A stretch of 39,988 bases of DNA from Mycobacterium sherrisii. Its GTDB lineage: Bacteria > Actinomycetota > Actinomycetes > Mycobacteriales > Mycobacteriaceae. Below the pieces are notes generated by a model. That model made no database searches. It had not been told where the DNA came from and saw only the letters and a list, made by a program, of their open reading frames with translations. Below, piece after piece: positions 26,851-35,927 of the stretch. The position numbers were made by a program, and so were the translations under genes. Position 1 is the first letter of the stretch. Each line of letters begins with the position of its first letter. The DNA lies in the NCBI RefSeq assembly GCF_002102355.1, contig NZ_LQPT01000090.1:1-39988 (forward strand). Reading direction: 5' to 3'.

Positions 26851-27365
26851 TCCGGTCGCGCCGGATGACCCCACCCCGCGGCGCGCCGCTGCTGACGGTC
26901 ATCGCGCTGGTGTGCTCGGTCGCCGCGGTGACGGCCCCGGTCGCGCACGCCGACAACAAGCGGCTCAACAGTGCCGTCGTCTCCGCGGTGTACACGCTGC
27001 AGCACCAGGCCGGCTGCACGAACGACGTCATCCGCAACAATGCGTTGACGTTGGCCGCTGAATGGCACGCCGACGACATGATCAACAACCGAAACATCAA
27101 CGCCGACATCGGGTCCGACGGATCAACCCCGCAGAATCGCGCCAACGCCGCCGGCTTCCGCGGCAAGGCGGCCGAGACCGTGGCGATCAACCCGGCCATC
27201 GCGATCAGCAGCCTGGAGCTGGTCAACCAGTGGTACTACGACCCCGCCGCCATGGCCGTCATTCGCGACTGCGCCAACACCGAGATCGGGGTGTGGTCCA
27301 ACAACAGCCTGGACCGCACCGTGGTGGTGGCCGTCTACGGCCAGCCGGCCGTGCCGACCCGGTAG
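26847..27365 (+). CDS. secreted CAP/SCP-like small protein
   Basis: This 172-aa protein has a signal peptide ending VAHA. The mature part resembles a diverged CAP (SCP/PR-1) domain: LAAEWHADDMINN, then AAETVAINPA and WYYDPAAMAVI, and a C-terminal IGVWSNNSL strand region. Two cysteines in the mature part could pair. A similar small exported protein (Rv3491) sits next to mce4 in M. tuberculosis, as I recall. GTG 26847 overlaps the previous stop (GTGA) and is chosen for coupling; ATG 26865 is the alternative and leaves a shorter signal peptide. It is the last gene of the mce operon and ends four bases from the convergent mez gene. Confidence 0.72.
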   Translation: MIRSRRMTPPRGAPLLTVIALVCSVAAVTAPVAHADNKRLNSAVVSAVYTLQHQAGCTNDVIRNNALTLAAEWHADDMINNRNINADIGSDGSTPQNRANAAGFRGKAAETVAINPAIAISSLELVNQWYYDPAAMAVIRDCANTEIGVWSNNSLDRTVVVAVYGQPAVPTR

Positions 27366-27369
27366 CCGA

Positions 27370-29016
27370 TCAGTCGTAGACCGGCGCCCACATCGTGTCG
27401 GACACCGCCCGCGCGACGTCGTCGTGGCGCACCGTGGCCACCCCGTCCTCGACGGCCGCGCGGTAGACGGCCTCGGCGACCGCCGTGGAGACCGCCCGCA
27501 GGTTCTGCACGTCCGGCAACAACGAGTCCCCGGGGTTCTTCGGAGTTGCTTGCTGCACAATGGCTTTCGCGGCCGCCTGCAGCATCGTGGGGGTGACTCT
27601 GGTGGCGCCGGCGACGATGATGCCCAGCCCGATCCCGGGGAAGACCAGCACATTGTTGGCCTGGCCGATCGTGTAGGTGATCCCGTCGTACTCGACCGGC
27701 GGTACCGGGGTGCCGGTCGTGACCAGCGCCTTGCCCGCGGACCACTGCACCAGGTCGGCCGGCATCGCCTCCATGCGTGAGGTCGGGTTGGACAGCGGGA
27801 AAATCATCGGCTGTTCACACGAGGCGGTCATCGCCTCGACGACCTCGCGGGTGAACGCACCGGACACCGTCGAGGAGCCCAGCAATACGGTCGGCGACGC
27901 GAGATTGATCGCGTCGACGAGGTCCACCCGGTCTTCGTCGGCCACCCCGAGTTCCCGGCGGTTCTTCGCGTACGGCACCTGGAACGCGCGAAGGTCGTCC
28001 ATGTCGTCGAAGAGCAGACCCTGGCGGTCGATCGGCCAGATCTGCGACCTGGCCTGTTCGACGGTGGCGCCGTCGGCGACCATCGCATCCCGGATCTGGT
28101 CGGCGACCCCGATCCCGGCGGTGCCGGCGCCGAACACGACCACCGTTTGGTCGCGCAGCGGTAAGCCCGTGATATGGCAGCCGCCGTACACCGCGGCCAC
28201 CACCACCGCGCCGGTGCCCTGGATGTCGTCGTTGAAAATGCAGTAGTCGTCGCCGTAGGTCCGCAGGATGTTCCGCGCGTTGATCGGCCCGAAGTCCTCG
28301 AAATGCAGGATGGCCCGCGGAAACAGCCGGTGGGCGGTTTCGATGTAGTGCTTGATGAACGCGTCGTATTCCTCGCCGCGGCGCCGGGCGTGCCGGTTGC
28401 CCAGGTAGAAGGGGTCTTGCAGGAGCTGTTCGTTGTCGGTGCCGACGTCCAGTGACACGGCGATGCAGCGGCGGGGGTCGATGCCGGCGCCGGCGGTGTA
28501 GAGCGCCAGCTTGCCGACCGCGATCTGGATTCCGCCAACTCCCCAGTCGCCGATGCCCAGGATCGCTTCGGCGTCGGTGCACACGATGAGATCGACGTCG
28601 TCGGCGCCGAGGCCGAGCGTTTCGAAGGTTTCTTCGATGTCGTCCGGTTCGTCGATGCTCAAAAACAGCCCGCGCTGGCCGCGGTATTCGTCGGAGAAGC
28701 GTTGAATGGCCTCCCCGACGGTGGGGGTGTACACCACCGGCATCAGTTCGGGTAGATGGTCTTCCAGCACCTTGAAATACAGCAGCTCGTTGCGGTAATG
28801 CAGCTGTTCGAGAAGCAGGTTGCGGCCCAAATCGGTTGCCACGCTCTGCAGTTGATGCCAAACGCGGTCGGCCTGTTGCTCTTGGGTCAAGACCGCCGAC
28901 GGTAATCGGCCGGTCAGGCCCAGCCGCCGCCGCTCTTCGCGGGTGAAGCCGACCCCGCGATTGAGGCTCGGGGAGGACATGGCGAGTGGGATTCGGGGCG
29001 TGTGGCCGGGGCTCAT
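27370..29016 (-). CDS. mez: NAD-dependent malic enzyme
   Basis: This 548-aa cytoplasmic enzyme decarboxylates malate to pyruvate, linking the TCA cycle to gluconeogenesis and lipid synthesis. The catalytic tyrosine Y96 (VVYTPTVGEA) and the malate-binding FLSIDEPD region are present. The metal-site acidic residues lie in HFEDFG and FNDDIQGTG. The Rossmann motif VVFGAGTAGIG and the SNPTSRMEA signature are also present. Length and sequence match Rv2332 of M. tuberculosis. ATG 29016 overlaps the stop of a possible 10-codon leader ORF. Confidence 0.96.
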   Translation of the reverse strand: MSPGHTPRIPLAMSSPSLNRGVGFTREERRRLGLTGRLPSAVLTQEQQADRVWHQLQSVATDLGRNLLLEQLHYRNELLYFKVLEDHLPELMPVVYTPTVGEAIQRFSDEYRGQRGLFLSIDEPDDIEETFETLGLGADDVDLIVCTDAEAILGIGDWGVGGIQIAVGKLALYTAGAGIDPRRCIAVSLDVGTDNEQLLQDPFYLGNRHARRRGEEYDAFIKHYIETAHRLFPRAILHFEDFGPINARNILRTYGDDYCIFNDDIQGTGAVVVAAVYGGCHITGLPLRDQTVVVFGAGTAGIGVADQIRDAMVADGATVEQARSQIWPIDRQGLLFDDMDDLRAFQVPYAKNRRELGVADEDRVDLVDAINLASPTVLLGSSTVSGAFTREVVEAMTASCEQPMIFPLSNPTSRMEAMPADLVQWSAGKALVTTGTPVPPVEYDGITYTIGQANNVLVFPGIGLGIIVAGATRVTPTMLQAAAKAIVQQATPKNPGDSLLPDVQNLRAVSTAVAEAVYRAAVEDGVATVRHDDVARAVSDTMWAPVYD

Positions 29017-29045
29017 GACGACATCGGTCCGCTGACTGCGCGCAT
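29013..29045 (-). CDS. possible 10-codon leaderless upstream ORF before mez
   Basis: Reading leftwards from 29045 gives ATG and ten codons (MRAVSGPMSS), with a TGA at 29015-29013 that overlaps the mez ATG as ATGA. A TACGGT -10-like box (29057-29052) lies six bases upstream, the spacing expected for a leaderless start. Translation of mez could be coupled to it. No protein-level evidence exists here. Confidence 0.35.
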   Translation of the reverse strand: MRAVSGPMSS

Positions 29046-29194
29046 GAAATCACCGTAGCGCCCAATTCGTGGCGCGCATCTTCGGGAGCGGGTGACGGAC
29101 CAGACGTCCTGCTAGTCGCGGTGGTCCACACCGGGTCCGGCCAGGATCGTCCCGGTGTCCGGGGCCGCGGCGCGGTGGTGCGGCAGTCGGGCAA

Positions 29195-29455
29195 GCCGCA
29201 CGTCAGTCCGGCGTTGCACAGCAACGCCGGCGCCTTGGTCGAGCGTTGGCCCGAACGGCACACCACTACCACCTTGCCCGCCGACCGAGATGTCGACCCA
29301 CGGTGTGCTCGTGCTGATCGAGCACCCCGCGAGGAATTTTGAAAGACCCTGCGCTGTCGGGTGTTTCGAATTCGGCGGGCGCGCACGTCGACATCCCACG
29401 GGGCGTCGGAGACTTCAGCAGCGCGTGCAGCTCGGGCGCCGGAATGATGTCTGCG
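29195..29455 (-). pseudogene. rhodanese-domain pseudogene
   Basis: Pieces of a single rhodanese domain can be read in order but in alternating frames on the minus strand: ELHALLKSPTP, then WDVDVR, then PAEFETPDSAGSFKIPRGV and LDQHEHTVGRHLG, then GKVVVVCRSGQRSTKAPALL. The catalytic loop CRSGQR is intact, but at least three frame changes separate the parts. An intact ancestor would have been a thiosulfate or persulfide sulfurtransferase. It lies 85 bases downstream of the intact MBL-rhodanese gene on the same strand and may once have been its operon partner. Confidence 0.75.
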
Positions 29456-29539
29456 GCCGGTGCGCGCCTGTCGACTCGCAGGATACGAAGGCCAGTGACA
29501 GCCGATTACCGGGGCGGCCGGCAAACTCCAAACATTTGT

Positions 29540-30898
29540 TCAAGCTGAATTTTTCGGCGCGGTCAGCGCCAGCTTTTCGGCGTTGTCGTAGCTGTCGTCG
29601 ATGAGCACGACGCGGCGATCGTGCCGGTCGAGCAGCGCGGCGGCGATCGAGGCGCGATAACCGCTGGCGCAATGGATCCACAGCTCGGGTGCGGCGGGGA
29701 TTTCGTCGAGGCGGTCCGGCAGTTCGTGCAGGGCGACGTTGAGCGCGCCGGGGATGTGGCTGTCGTCGAATTCGTGGGGCTGGCGGACGTCGAGCACCAG
29801 CACGCCGTCGTCGAGCGCGTCGGCGAGTTCGCCGAAATCCGCGACGCGATATCGGCGCAGCGCCGACCCGCCGGACAGGTCGTCAATGTCGCCGCTGGCG
29901 CTGCCGATGAGGTTGTCGATGCCGATGCGGGACAGTTGACGCTGGGCGTCGGCGATCTGCTTGTCGTCGTCGCCGATCAGGGTCAGTGGCGCGCCCCACG
30001 CATACAGCCAGCCGAGGTAGTTGACGAACGGCCCCGACAGCTCGAATCCGTATGTGCCGGCGACGTGTCCGGCTGCGAACGCGGTGCGGTGCCGCAGATC
30101 GACGACCCATTCGCCGGCGTCGATACGGTTGCGCAATTCATTGGGGTCGACCGGAGCGGGCCGCGACAGATCCGGCGCCGCCGGGCCCGTTCGGTTGATC
30201 ACCCCCATGTGGGCGTAATAGGCGGGGAAAGCGGCCAAGCCGTCCAACAGATCGTCGACGTAGTCCTGCTCGTCCTGGGTCAGCGCGGGATTACTGTCGC
30301 GTTGATCCCCGATCGTGGAACTGTCGTCGTCGCTGGGCGACGCCGAGCAGAAGCTGCCGAATCCGTGCGTGGGATAGACCGGTGTCGAGGCGGGCAACTG
30401 GTGGGCCAGGCGCCGAACCGAATGATATTGCAGCCGAGTCAATTCCTCGGCGCGTTCCGTGCCGAGCAGATCGGTCCTTCCGGTGCTACCGAACAGCATC
30501 GAACCTCCGGTGAGCACCCCGACGGTGTCGCCCGACTCCGTGCGAAGCACGTAGCTGAGGTGATGAGGCGTGTGCCCTGGTGTGGCAAGTGCCTCCAAAT
30601 GGATTGCGCCACTGTCGATGTGATCACCGCCGGTGACGGTGCGGCATGAAAATGTTACGTCTTCTCCTGCGGGAACCAGGTATTCGGCGCCGACCGCATC
30701 CGCCAGCGCCCATCCGCCGGTCACATAATCGTTGTGGATGTGGGTTTCCAGTACGTGCGTGATCCGCAGATCGCCGGCCAGCTCCAGCACCCGGTCGATG
30801 TCGCGTTGCGGATCGATCGCGACGGCCACCTCGCCGTCGCCGACCAGATAGCTGCGATCACCCAACCCGGAGGTTTCGATCACCCGTACATCCACCAT
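29540..30898 (-). CDS. metallo-beta-lactamase/double rhodanese protein (persulfide dioxygenase type)
   Basis: This 452-aa protein has three parts. A metallo-beta-lactamase domain of the ETHE1/persulfide dioxygenase type (about 1-240) carries metal-site THIHNDYVTGG (H53, H55, D57), TPGHTPHH and YPTHGFGS. A first rhodanese domain without catalytic Cys (about 260-345) follows. A second rhodanese (about 360-450) has C410 in HCASGYR. Such proteins oxidise glutathione or other low-molecular-weight persulfides to sulfite, or shuttle sulfane sulfur, for sulfide detoxification. ATG 30898 follows GAGG. A TAGAGT -10-like box (30935-30930) and four 10-bp repeats lie upstream. It fits the sulfur theme of the cys/encapsulin locus 15 kb away. 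Confidence 0.9.
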   Translation of the reverse strand: MVDVRVIETSGLGDRSYLVGDGEVAVAIDPQRDIDRVLELAGDLRITHVLETHIHNDYVTGGWALADAVGAEYLVPAGEDVTFSCRTVTGGDHIDSGAIHLEALATPGHTPHHLSYVLRTESGDTVGVLTGGSMLFGSTGRTDLLGTERAEELTRLQYHSVRRLAHQLPASTPVYPTHGFGSFCSASPSDDDSSTIGDQRDSNPALTQDEQDYVDDLLDGLAAFPAYYAHMGVINRTGPAAPDLSRPAPVDPNELRNRIDAGEWVVDLRHRTAFAAGHVAGTYGFELSGPFVNYLGWLYAWGAPLTLIGDDDKQIADAQRQLSRIGIDNLIGSASGDIDDLSGGSALRRYRVADFGELADALDDGVLVLDVRQPHEFDDSHIPGALNVALHELPDRLDEIPAAPELWIHCASGYRASIAAALLDRHDRRVVLIDDSYDNAEKLALTAPKNSA

Positions 30899-30929
30899 GG
30901 TTGCCTCATCCGCCGACGTTGTTGGCCCG

Positions 30930-30935
30930 ACTCTA
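30930..30935 (-). promoter_or_regulatory. -10 element of the MBL-rhodanese gene
   Basis: On the minus strand this reads TAGAGT (TAnnnT consensus). It lies 31 bases before the ATG, and the predicted start is near 30923. The tandem repeats lie about 55 to 95 bases upstream of that start. Confidence 0.45.
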
Positions 30936-30977
30936 CTTTGCTGGCGAAAAGCCGGCGGCGTGGCGGCGGTGTGCGCG

Positions 30978-31017
30978 TATTGACAAGTATTGACAAGTAT
31001 CGACAAGTATTGACAAG
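30978..31017. repeat. four 10-bp tandem repeats (iterons) upstream of the MBL-rhodanese gene
   Basis: TATTGACAAG occurs at 30978, 30988 and 31008, with TATCGACAAG at 30998. That is four head-to-tail copies with one base difference. The 10-bp period places them on one face of the helix. The position upstream of a promoter suggests a regulator-binding array. Confidence 0.9.
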
Positions 31018-31096
31018 TGCCGTCGGACGGTATCCACCGTTCGAACGCGATGATTCGGCGTGACGGCCGGGGGAGCGAGGTAGCTGCGAAGGGGTC

Positions 31097-31414
31097 TCAG
31101 CCGACGTGGCGCCGGTTGTCGCTGATCCATTCGACGCGGTGTTGGCCCGCCTCGGTGTCGAGCTGCGTGACGCCCGCCAGCTCGCAACCGCAGACTTGGC
31201 CGCCGTTCGTGGTAGTCCGGAACAGTTGGGAACCGCGCTTGCGCATCAGGTGTTGCGCATAGACCTTGTCTCGAACCGCCTGCGAGAACGTGAAGTCCAG
31301 GTTGACGGGCAGTCCGGCCCAGTCGACTTTGTCCGACTCCGTGTCGGCGGGCCGGCGCTCGTCGGTCGCTCCGCGTGGTAGCCGACACTGTGGGCAGACG
31401 CCGCCGTTAACCAC
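31097..31414 (-). pseudogene. decayed fragment of a NasN/CysJ-like flavoreductase NADPH domain
   Basis: The 105-codon frame contains LDFTFSQAVRDKVYAQHLM and RKRGSQLF, closely matching [19 protein letters not shown] and RKRGAQLW near the end of the adjacent NasN protein. VCG follows at the matching place (QVCGCELAG against YVCGTADPM). The N-terminal third and the end do not match, and the rest of the reductase is absent. The nucleotide match is also visible (31221-31310 against about 31710-31800). A GlnR-like box like that of nasN lies 58 bases upstream. A remnant of a duplicated or paralogous reductase is the simplest reading. Confidence 0.6.
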
Positions 31415-31471
31415 GGGAACACCCCTTCATCGAGTACGCACCAGTCGTTGTGCACATGGTGCGACAGGGAT

Positions 31472-31509
31472 GTTTCAGCCGCGAGCGTCCAATGTTTCGG
31501 AAATATTAC
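31472..31509 (-). promoter_or_regulatory. GlnR-like box upstream of the decayed reductase fragment
   Basis: On the minus strand it reads GTAAT, 6 bases, GAAAC, 6 bases, CGCTC, 6 bases, GAAAC. The two GAAAC halves are 22 bp apart, the spacing of the actinobacterial GlnR double site. The box before nasN has the same spacing, and flanking bases (GTCGCACCAT) are also shared. Confidence 0.6.
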
Positions 31510-31524
31510 GCGTCGGGCGGGTGG

Positions 31525-34500
31525 CTAGTAGACGTCGCGGTGATAGCGCTTGTCGGCGCTCAACGACTGCACGTACGCCCGGGCCGCGTCGGGGTCGAGC
31601 TTGCCGTGCTCGGCCGCGATCTCACACAGCGCGCGATCGACGTCTTTGGCCATCGGGTCGGCCGTACCACAGACGTAGAGGTGGGCCCCGTCCTGCAACC
31701 AGCTCCACAGCTGGGCCCCCCGTTTGCGCATCAGGTGCTGGACGTAGACCTTCTGTGCCTGGTCCCGGGAGAACGCCAAATCCATCTCGGTGAGCAGACC
31801 GTCGGCGTGCATCGCCTGGATTTCTTCGCGGTAGTAGAAGTCGGTCGCGGCGTGCTGCTCGCCGAAGAACAACCAGTTCGGACCGGTGTGGCCGAGCGCC
31901 CGTCGCTCCTGCAGGAAACCGCGGAACGGGGCGATGCCCGTACCGGGGCCGATCATGATCATCGGCGTCTGCGCATCGCTGGGGATCCGGAAGTTGCTGG
32001 ACGGCTGCAGATACACGGCGACGCGATCGCCGGGGGAGCGGTCGGCCAGGTAGGTCGAACACACGCCGCGGCGCGGGACGCCCTGGAAGTTGTAGCGCAC
32101 CGGCGAGACGGTCAGGTGCACTTCGCCCGGACACTCTTTGGGGCTCGACGAGATCGAATACAGCCGCGGCTGCAGCCGTTTGAGCACCCGCAGCCACTCG
32201 TGGGCCGACGCCGCGACCGGCAACCGCGCCAGCAGATCCACCGACTGGCGGCCCCACGTCCAATTGTTCAGTTCGGTCTTGTTCTCCGGCTGCAGCAACC
32301 TGGCCAACGTCCGGTCGCCGGTGCGTTCCTGGACGAAGCGCACCACATCCCGGCTGATATGGGCGATCTCGATACGCTCGGTGAGCGCCGTGCGCAGCGA
32401 CATCAGGCCATGCTCGCCGACCTCGACCGGGGTCTGCCCGTCCAGTCCAGTGACGGCCAGCCATTCGTCGACCAGCTGGTCGCTGTTGCGCGGCCATACG
32501 CCCAGCGCGTCACCCGCTTCGTAGCTGACCTCTTCCTCGGGGAGGTCGAACACGATCTGCCGCACGTCTTTTGCGGAGCTGGGTCCGCTGAGCGTGGTGT
32601 TGCGGATCATGTCGGTGACGAGCGGGCGCTTCTTGTTGAAGGCCGGAGCCGCGGCAGGGGCCGGCGGACGGGGCGCGGTCGTCGCGGGTGCCAGCGGCGC
32701 GGCGGTGCCCGGCCCGACTCGGCTGGGCGTGCGGGTCAGCGCTTTGATGACCTGATCGGTCCAGCCGGCGGCGGCCTCCTCGTAGTCGGGTTCGCAATCG
32801 ACGCGTTTGGCGATGCGGGTCGCGCCCAGCTCGGCCAGCCGTTCGTCAAGCTTGCGCCCGTATCCGCAGAAATCGTTGTAGTTCGAGTCACCCAGGGCGA
32901 GAAGGGCATAGCGGGTGTCGCCGAGCCGCGGGGCGCCCTCGCCACTGAGCGCCCGCCACAGGGTGGCACCGTTGTCGGGCGCCTCGCCGTCGCCGGTGGT
33001 GCTGGTGATCACCAAGAGTTCCCGGGTGGCGGGCAGGTCGGCGACGGGGAAATCGTCCATGCTGTGCAGTTTGACCGACAGGGCGGCATCGGCGAGCCGC
33101 GCGGCGATCGTCGCCGCCAGTTCTTCGGCGTTGCCGGTCTGCGAGGCCCACAACACCACAATCGGGCCGCGCTTCGAATCATCCTCGGCTGCGGGTGTTT
33201 TCGGAGGATCGGCCGGTGCTTCGGCCGTCGATACCGCCGATGTGATGGCCGGTACGGCAGCGGGCGCGTCGGTGCGCGCGAACATCCCCGCGAGCAGGCC
33301 GTCGACCCACAGCCTGGTGTTGATGTCCAGCGGCGCGTTCAGCGGCAGGGTGGGCACCCCGGCGGCACGACGCCCGGCCTCCGAACGCAACCCGGCCAGC
33401 ACACCGGCAAGGTAGCTGCGGCCAAGGGGCCCCAGTTGTGGGGCCGGTTCGTTGGCCACACCGAGGATTTCGGCGAGTGCGTCAACCTGTGACACGCTGA
33501 TCTCGGTAACCTCCGAAGTTGCGGGTGCGGCTGCGTCGACGGCCACCGACGGTTCGGGGTCGGCGGTGACCTCGGGTGTGGCGACGGCGACCTTGGTGAC
33601 GGTGACCGCGCACGCTTTGAATTCCGGTTGGTAGGACACCGGATCCACCGCGTCGTTGGTGACCGCGTTGATCGAGAGGTATTCGCCGAACGCGTCGTTC
33701 CAGTGGAACGGGGCGAAGCAGTTGCCCGGCCGTACCCGATCGGTGACGACGGCAGGAAGCACGGCCCGGCCGCGGCGGGAAGCGATTTCGACCTTGTCAC
33801 CGTCGGCGACGTCGAGCCGCGCGGCGTCGTCGGGATGGATCTCCACGAACGGGCCGGGGTTGAGTTTGTTGAGTTTGGCCACCTTGCCGGTCTTGGTCAT
33901 GGTGTGCCACTGATGCGGTAGCCGACCGGTGTTGAGCAGGAACGGGTAATCGTCGTCGGGCATCTCATCCGGCGACAGGTGCGGCCGGGCGAAGAACACG
34001 GCGCGCCCGCTGGCGGTCGGAAACACCAGCCGGGGCACGCTGCCGTCCGCGCGGACCAACTGAGCTTGGCTGACACCGTCGTTCAAGTAGCGGATGGGGT
34101 TGCGGTCGTCGGCGCACTCGGGTGGGCAGGGCCATTGCAGCGGCGTCCGCCGCAGCCGCTCATACGTGGCGCCGCGCAGGTCGTAGCCGGTTTTGGGGTT
34201 CCAGAACCGCTTGATCTCCTCGAACACTTCCTCGGCGGAGGAATAGGTGAACGACTCCGAATAGCCCATCTCGCAGGCGATTCGGGCAATGATCTGCCAG
34301 TCCGGCATCGCCTGGCCGGGCGGGCCCACGGCGGGCTGAAACAGCGTCATGTTGCGTTCGGAGTTGATCATCACGCCCTCGGCCTCGGTCCATAGGGCGG
34401 CGGGCAGCAACACGTCGGCGTATTCGTTTGTCTCCGTCTCGAAAAAGGCGTCCTGGGCGATCACCAACTCGGCACGGTCCAGGCCCGCCAACACGGTCTT

Positions 34501-35766
34501 CCGATTGGCAACGCTGGCAACGGGATTGGTGCAGATGATCCAGCACGCCTTGATCTCGCCCTTGGCCATGCGGGAGAACATGTCGACCGTGCCGGTACCG
34601 ACGTCGGTGCGCAGCGACCCACGGGGGATGCCCCACTGGTCTTCGACGAATTCCCGGTCGGCGGCCGAGGTCACCGCGCGTTGGCCCGGCAGTCCTGGCC
34701 CCATGTAGCCCATTTCGCGTCCGCCCATGGCGTTGGGCTGCCCGGTGAGTGAGAACGGACCGCTGCCCGGCTTGCAGATGGCACCGGTCGCCAGGTGCAG
34801 GTTGCAGATCGCGTTGGTGTTCCAGGTTCCGTGGGTGCTCTGGTTCAGGCCCATCGTCCAGCAGGTCATGAAGTTCTCGGCTTCGCCGATCCAGCGTGCC
34901 GCGGTACGAATGTCGGCCTCCGGAATGCCGGTGAGGTCGCTGACCCGCTCGGGTGTGAAGTGCTTGAGGAAGCCGGGCATCTCCTCCCAGCCCTCGGTGA
35001 ATTCGGCGATGAATTCGGGGTCGGTGTGGCCATTTTCGACGATCTGCTGCAGCAGCCCGTTGAGCAGGGCGAGATCGGTGCCGGAGGAGATCTGTAAGAA
35101 AAGGTCGGCTTTCTCCGCGGTGGCGGTGCGGCGCGGGTCGACGACGATGAGCTTGGCGCCAGCCTTGACGCGGTCCATCATGCGCAGGAAGAGGATCGGA
35201 TGGCAATCGGCCATGTTGGCGCCGATGACGAAGAACACGTCGGCCCGGTCGAAGTCCTGGTAGGAGCCCGGGGGTCCGTCCGCGCCCAGCGACAGCTTGT
35301 AGCCAGACCCCGCGCTGGCCATGCATAGTCGCGAGTTGGACTCGATCTGATTGGTACGGATGAACCCCTTGGTCAGTTTGTTCGCCAAGTACTGTGCTTC
35401 CAGCGACATCTGCCCCGATACGTAGAGGGCGAAGGCATCGGGACCATGCTCGTCGATGATGGCGCGCAATTGTTTCGCCGACTGCGTGAGTGCGGCGTCG
35501 AGGTCGATCTGTTCCAGGGACGCGCCGCGCTCGCTGCGCCAATAGGCGGAGTCCAACCGGCCCGGCGCGGCCAGCATGTCGGCGGTCGTGGTGCCTTTAG
35601 TGCACAGCCGGCCGAAGTTGGCCGGGTGGCTTTTGTTACCAACACATTTCGCGACACGACGACGGTCGCTTTCGGGGTCGGTTGTGATCTGCAACACCAT
35701 GCCACAACCGACGCCGCAGTAGGCGCACATGCTGTTCACGGTTTCCTGACCGCGCTGGGCAGCCAC
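31525..35766 (-). CDS. nasN: single-chain molybdopterin/diflavin assimilatory nitrate reductase
   Basis: This 1413-aa fusion has a 4Fe-4S domain (C14, C17, C21, C55) followed by a molybdopterin oxidoreductase with the probable Mo ligand C148 (SRLCMASAG). A molybdopterin dinucleotide-binding domain (about 590-715) and a linker come next. A flavodoxin-like FMN domain (about 865-1010, [10 protein letters not shown]) precedes a CysJ/P450-reductase-like FAD/NADPH module (about 1050-1413, [11 protein letters not shown], end RYHRDVY). This matches the NasN type described in M. smegmatis, which reduces nitrate to nitrite with NADPH in one chain. GTG 35766 has AAGGAGG nine bases upstream. A GlnR-like box precedes it and a NarK transporter gene is near, consistent with nitrogen-controlled nitrate assimilation. 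Confidence 0.93.
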   Translation of the reverse strand: MAAQRGQETVNSMCAYCGVGCGMVLQITTDPESDRRRVAKCVGNKSHPANFGRLCTKGTTTADMLAAPGRLDSAYWRSERGASLEQIDLDAALTQSAKQLRAIIDEHGPDAFALYVSGQMSLEAQYLANKLTKGFIRTNQIESNSRLCMASAGSGYKLSLGADGPPGSYQDFDRADVFFVIGANMADCHPILFLRMMDRVKAGAKLIVVDPRRTATAEKADLFLQISSGTDLALLNGLLQQIVENGHTDPEFIAEFTEGWEEMPGFLKHFTPERVSDLTGIPEADIRTAARWIGEAENFMTCWTMGLNQSTHGTWNTNAICNLHLATGAICKPGSGPFSLTGQPNAMGGREMGYMGPGLPGQRAVTSAADREFVEDQWGIPRGSLRTDVGTGTVDMFSRMAKGEIKACWIICTNPVASVANRKTVLAGLDRAELVIAQDAFFETETNEYADVLLPAALWTEAEGVMINSERNMTLFQPAVGPPGQAMPDWQIIARIACEMGYSESFTYSSAEEVFEEIKRFWNPKTGYDLRGATYERLRRTPLQWPCPPECADDRNPIRYLNDGVSQAQLVRADGSVPRLVFPTASGRAVFFARPHLSPDEMPDDDYPFLLNTGRLPHQWHTMTKTGKVAKLNKLNPGPFVEIHPDDAARLDVADGDKVEIASRRGRAVLPAVVTDRVRPGNCFAPFHWNDAFGEYLSINAVTNDAVDPVSYQPEFKACAVTVTKVAVATPEVTADPEPSVAVDAAAPATSEVTEISVSQVDALAEILGVANEPAPQLGPLGRSYLAGVLAGLRSEAGRRAAGVPTLPLNAPLDINTRLWVDGLLAGMFARTDAPAAVPAITSAVSTAEAPADPPKTPAAEDDSKRGPIVVLWASQTGNAEELAATIAARLADAALSVKLHSMDDFPVADLPATRELLVITSTTGDGEAPDNGATLWRALSGEGAPRLGDTRYALLALGDSNYNDFCGYGRKLDERLAELGATRIAKRVDCEPDYEEAAAGWTDQVIKALTRTPSRVGPGTAAPLAPATTAPRPPAPAAAPAFNKKRPLVTDMIRNTTLSGPSSAKDVRQIVFDLPEEEVSYEAGDALGVWPRNSDQLVDEWLAVTGLDGQTPVEVGEHGLMSLRTALTERIEIAHISRDVVRFVQERTGDRTLARLLQPENKTELNNWTWGRQSVDLLARLPVAASAHEWLRVLKRLQPRLYSISSSPKECPGEVHLTVSPVRYNFQGVPRRGVCSTYLADRSPGDRVAVYLQPSSNFRIPSDAQTPMIMIGPGTGIAPFRGFLQERRALGHTGPNWLFFGEQHAATDFYYREEIQAMHADGLLTEMDLAFSRDQAQKVYVQHLMRKRGAQLWSWLQDGAHLYVCGTADPMAKDVDRALCEIAAEHGKLDPDAARAYVQSLSADKRYHRDVY

Positions 35767-35775
35767 GCCTACCTG

Positions 35776-35782
35776 CCTCCTT
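35776..35782 (-). promoter_or_regulatory. strong ribosome binding site of nasN
   Basis: AAGGAGG on the minus strand lies nine bases before GTG 35766. It decides this non-ATG start. Confidence 0.75.
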
Positions 35783-35825
35783 CCGAGCGCGCGAGGTCTC
35801 CTGCGCTAAATGGTGCGACAAAGAT

Positions 35826-35863
35826 GTTTCGGCATCGGGCGCCCGATGTTTCGGCCGTTTTAC
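35826..35863 (-). promoter_or_regulatory. GlnR-like box upstream of nasN
   Basis: On the minus strand it reads GTAAA, 6 bases, GAAAC, 6 bases, CGCCC, 6 bases, GAAAC. The GAAAC elements are exactly 22 bp apart, as in the GlnR consensus of two (gTnAC-n6-GaAAC) units. Three of the four half-elements fit well. It lies about 60-100 bases before the nasN start. Confidence 0.65.
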
Positions 35864-35927
35864 GGCTTCCTCTCACCGGATCCAGATGAAAATGTGAAGT
35901 GTCTGAAAAGTCTCGCTCCCCAACGAG

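Noticed and set aside
30978-31017. CRISPR array
   Set aside because: The units are 10 bp and contiguous with no spacers, and no cas genes are present.
31106-31381. Plus-strand frame of 91 codons near the decayed reductase fragment
   Set aside because: Antisense of the fragment whose opposite strand shows clear similarity to NasN.
34160-35542. 460-codon minus-strand frame inside nasN
   Set aside because: Alternative frame of the molybdopterin domain; Arg-rich composition and no start signal.
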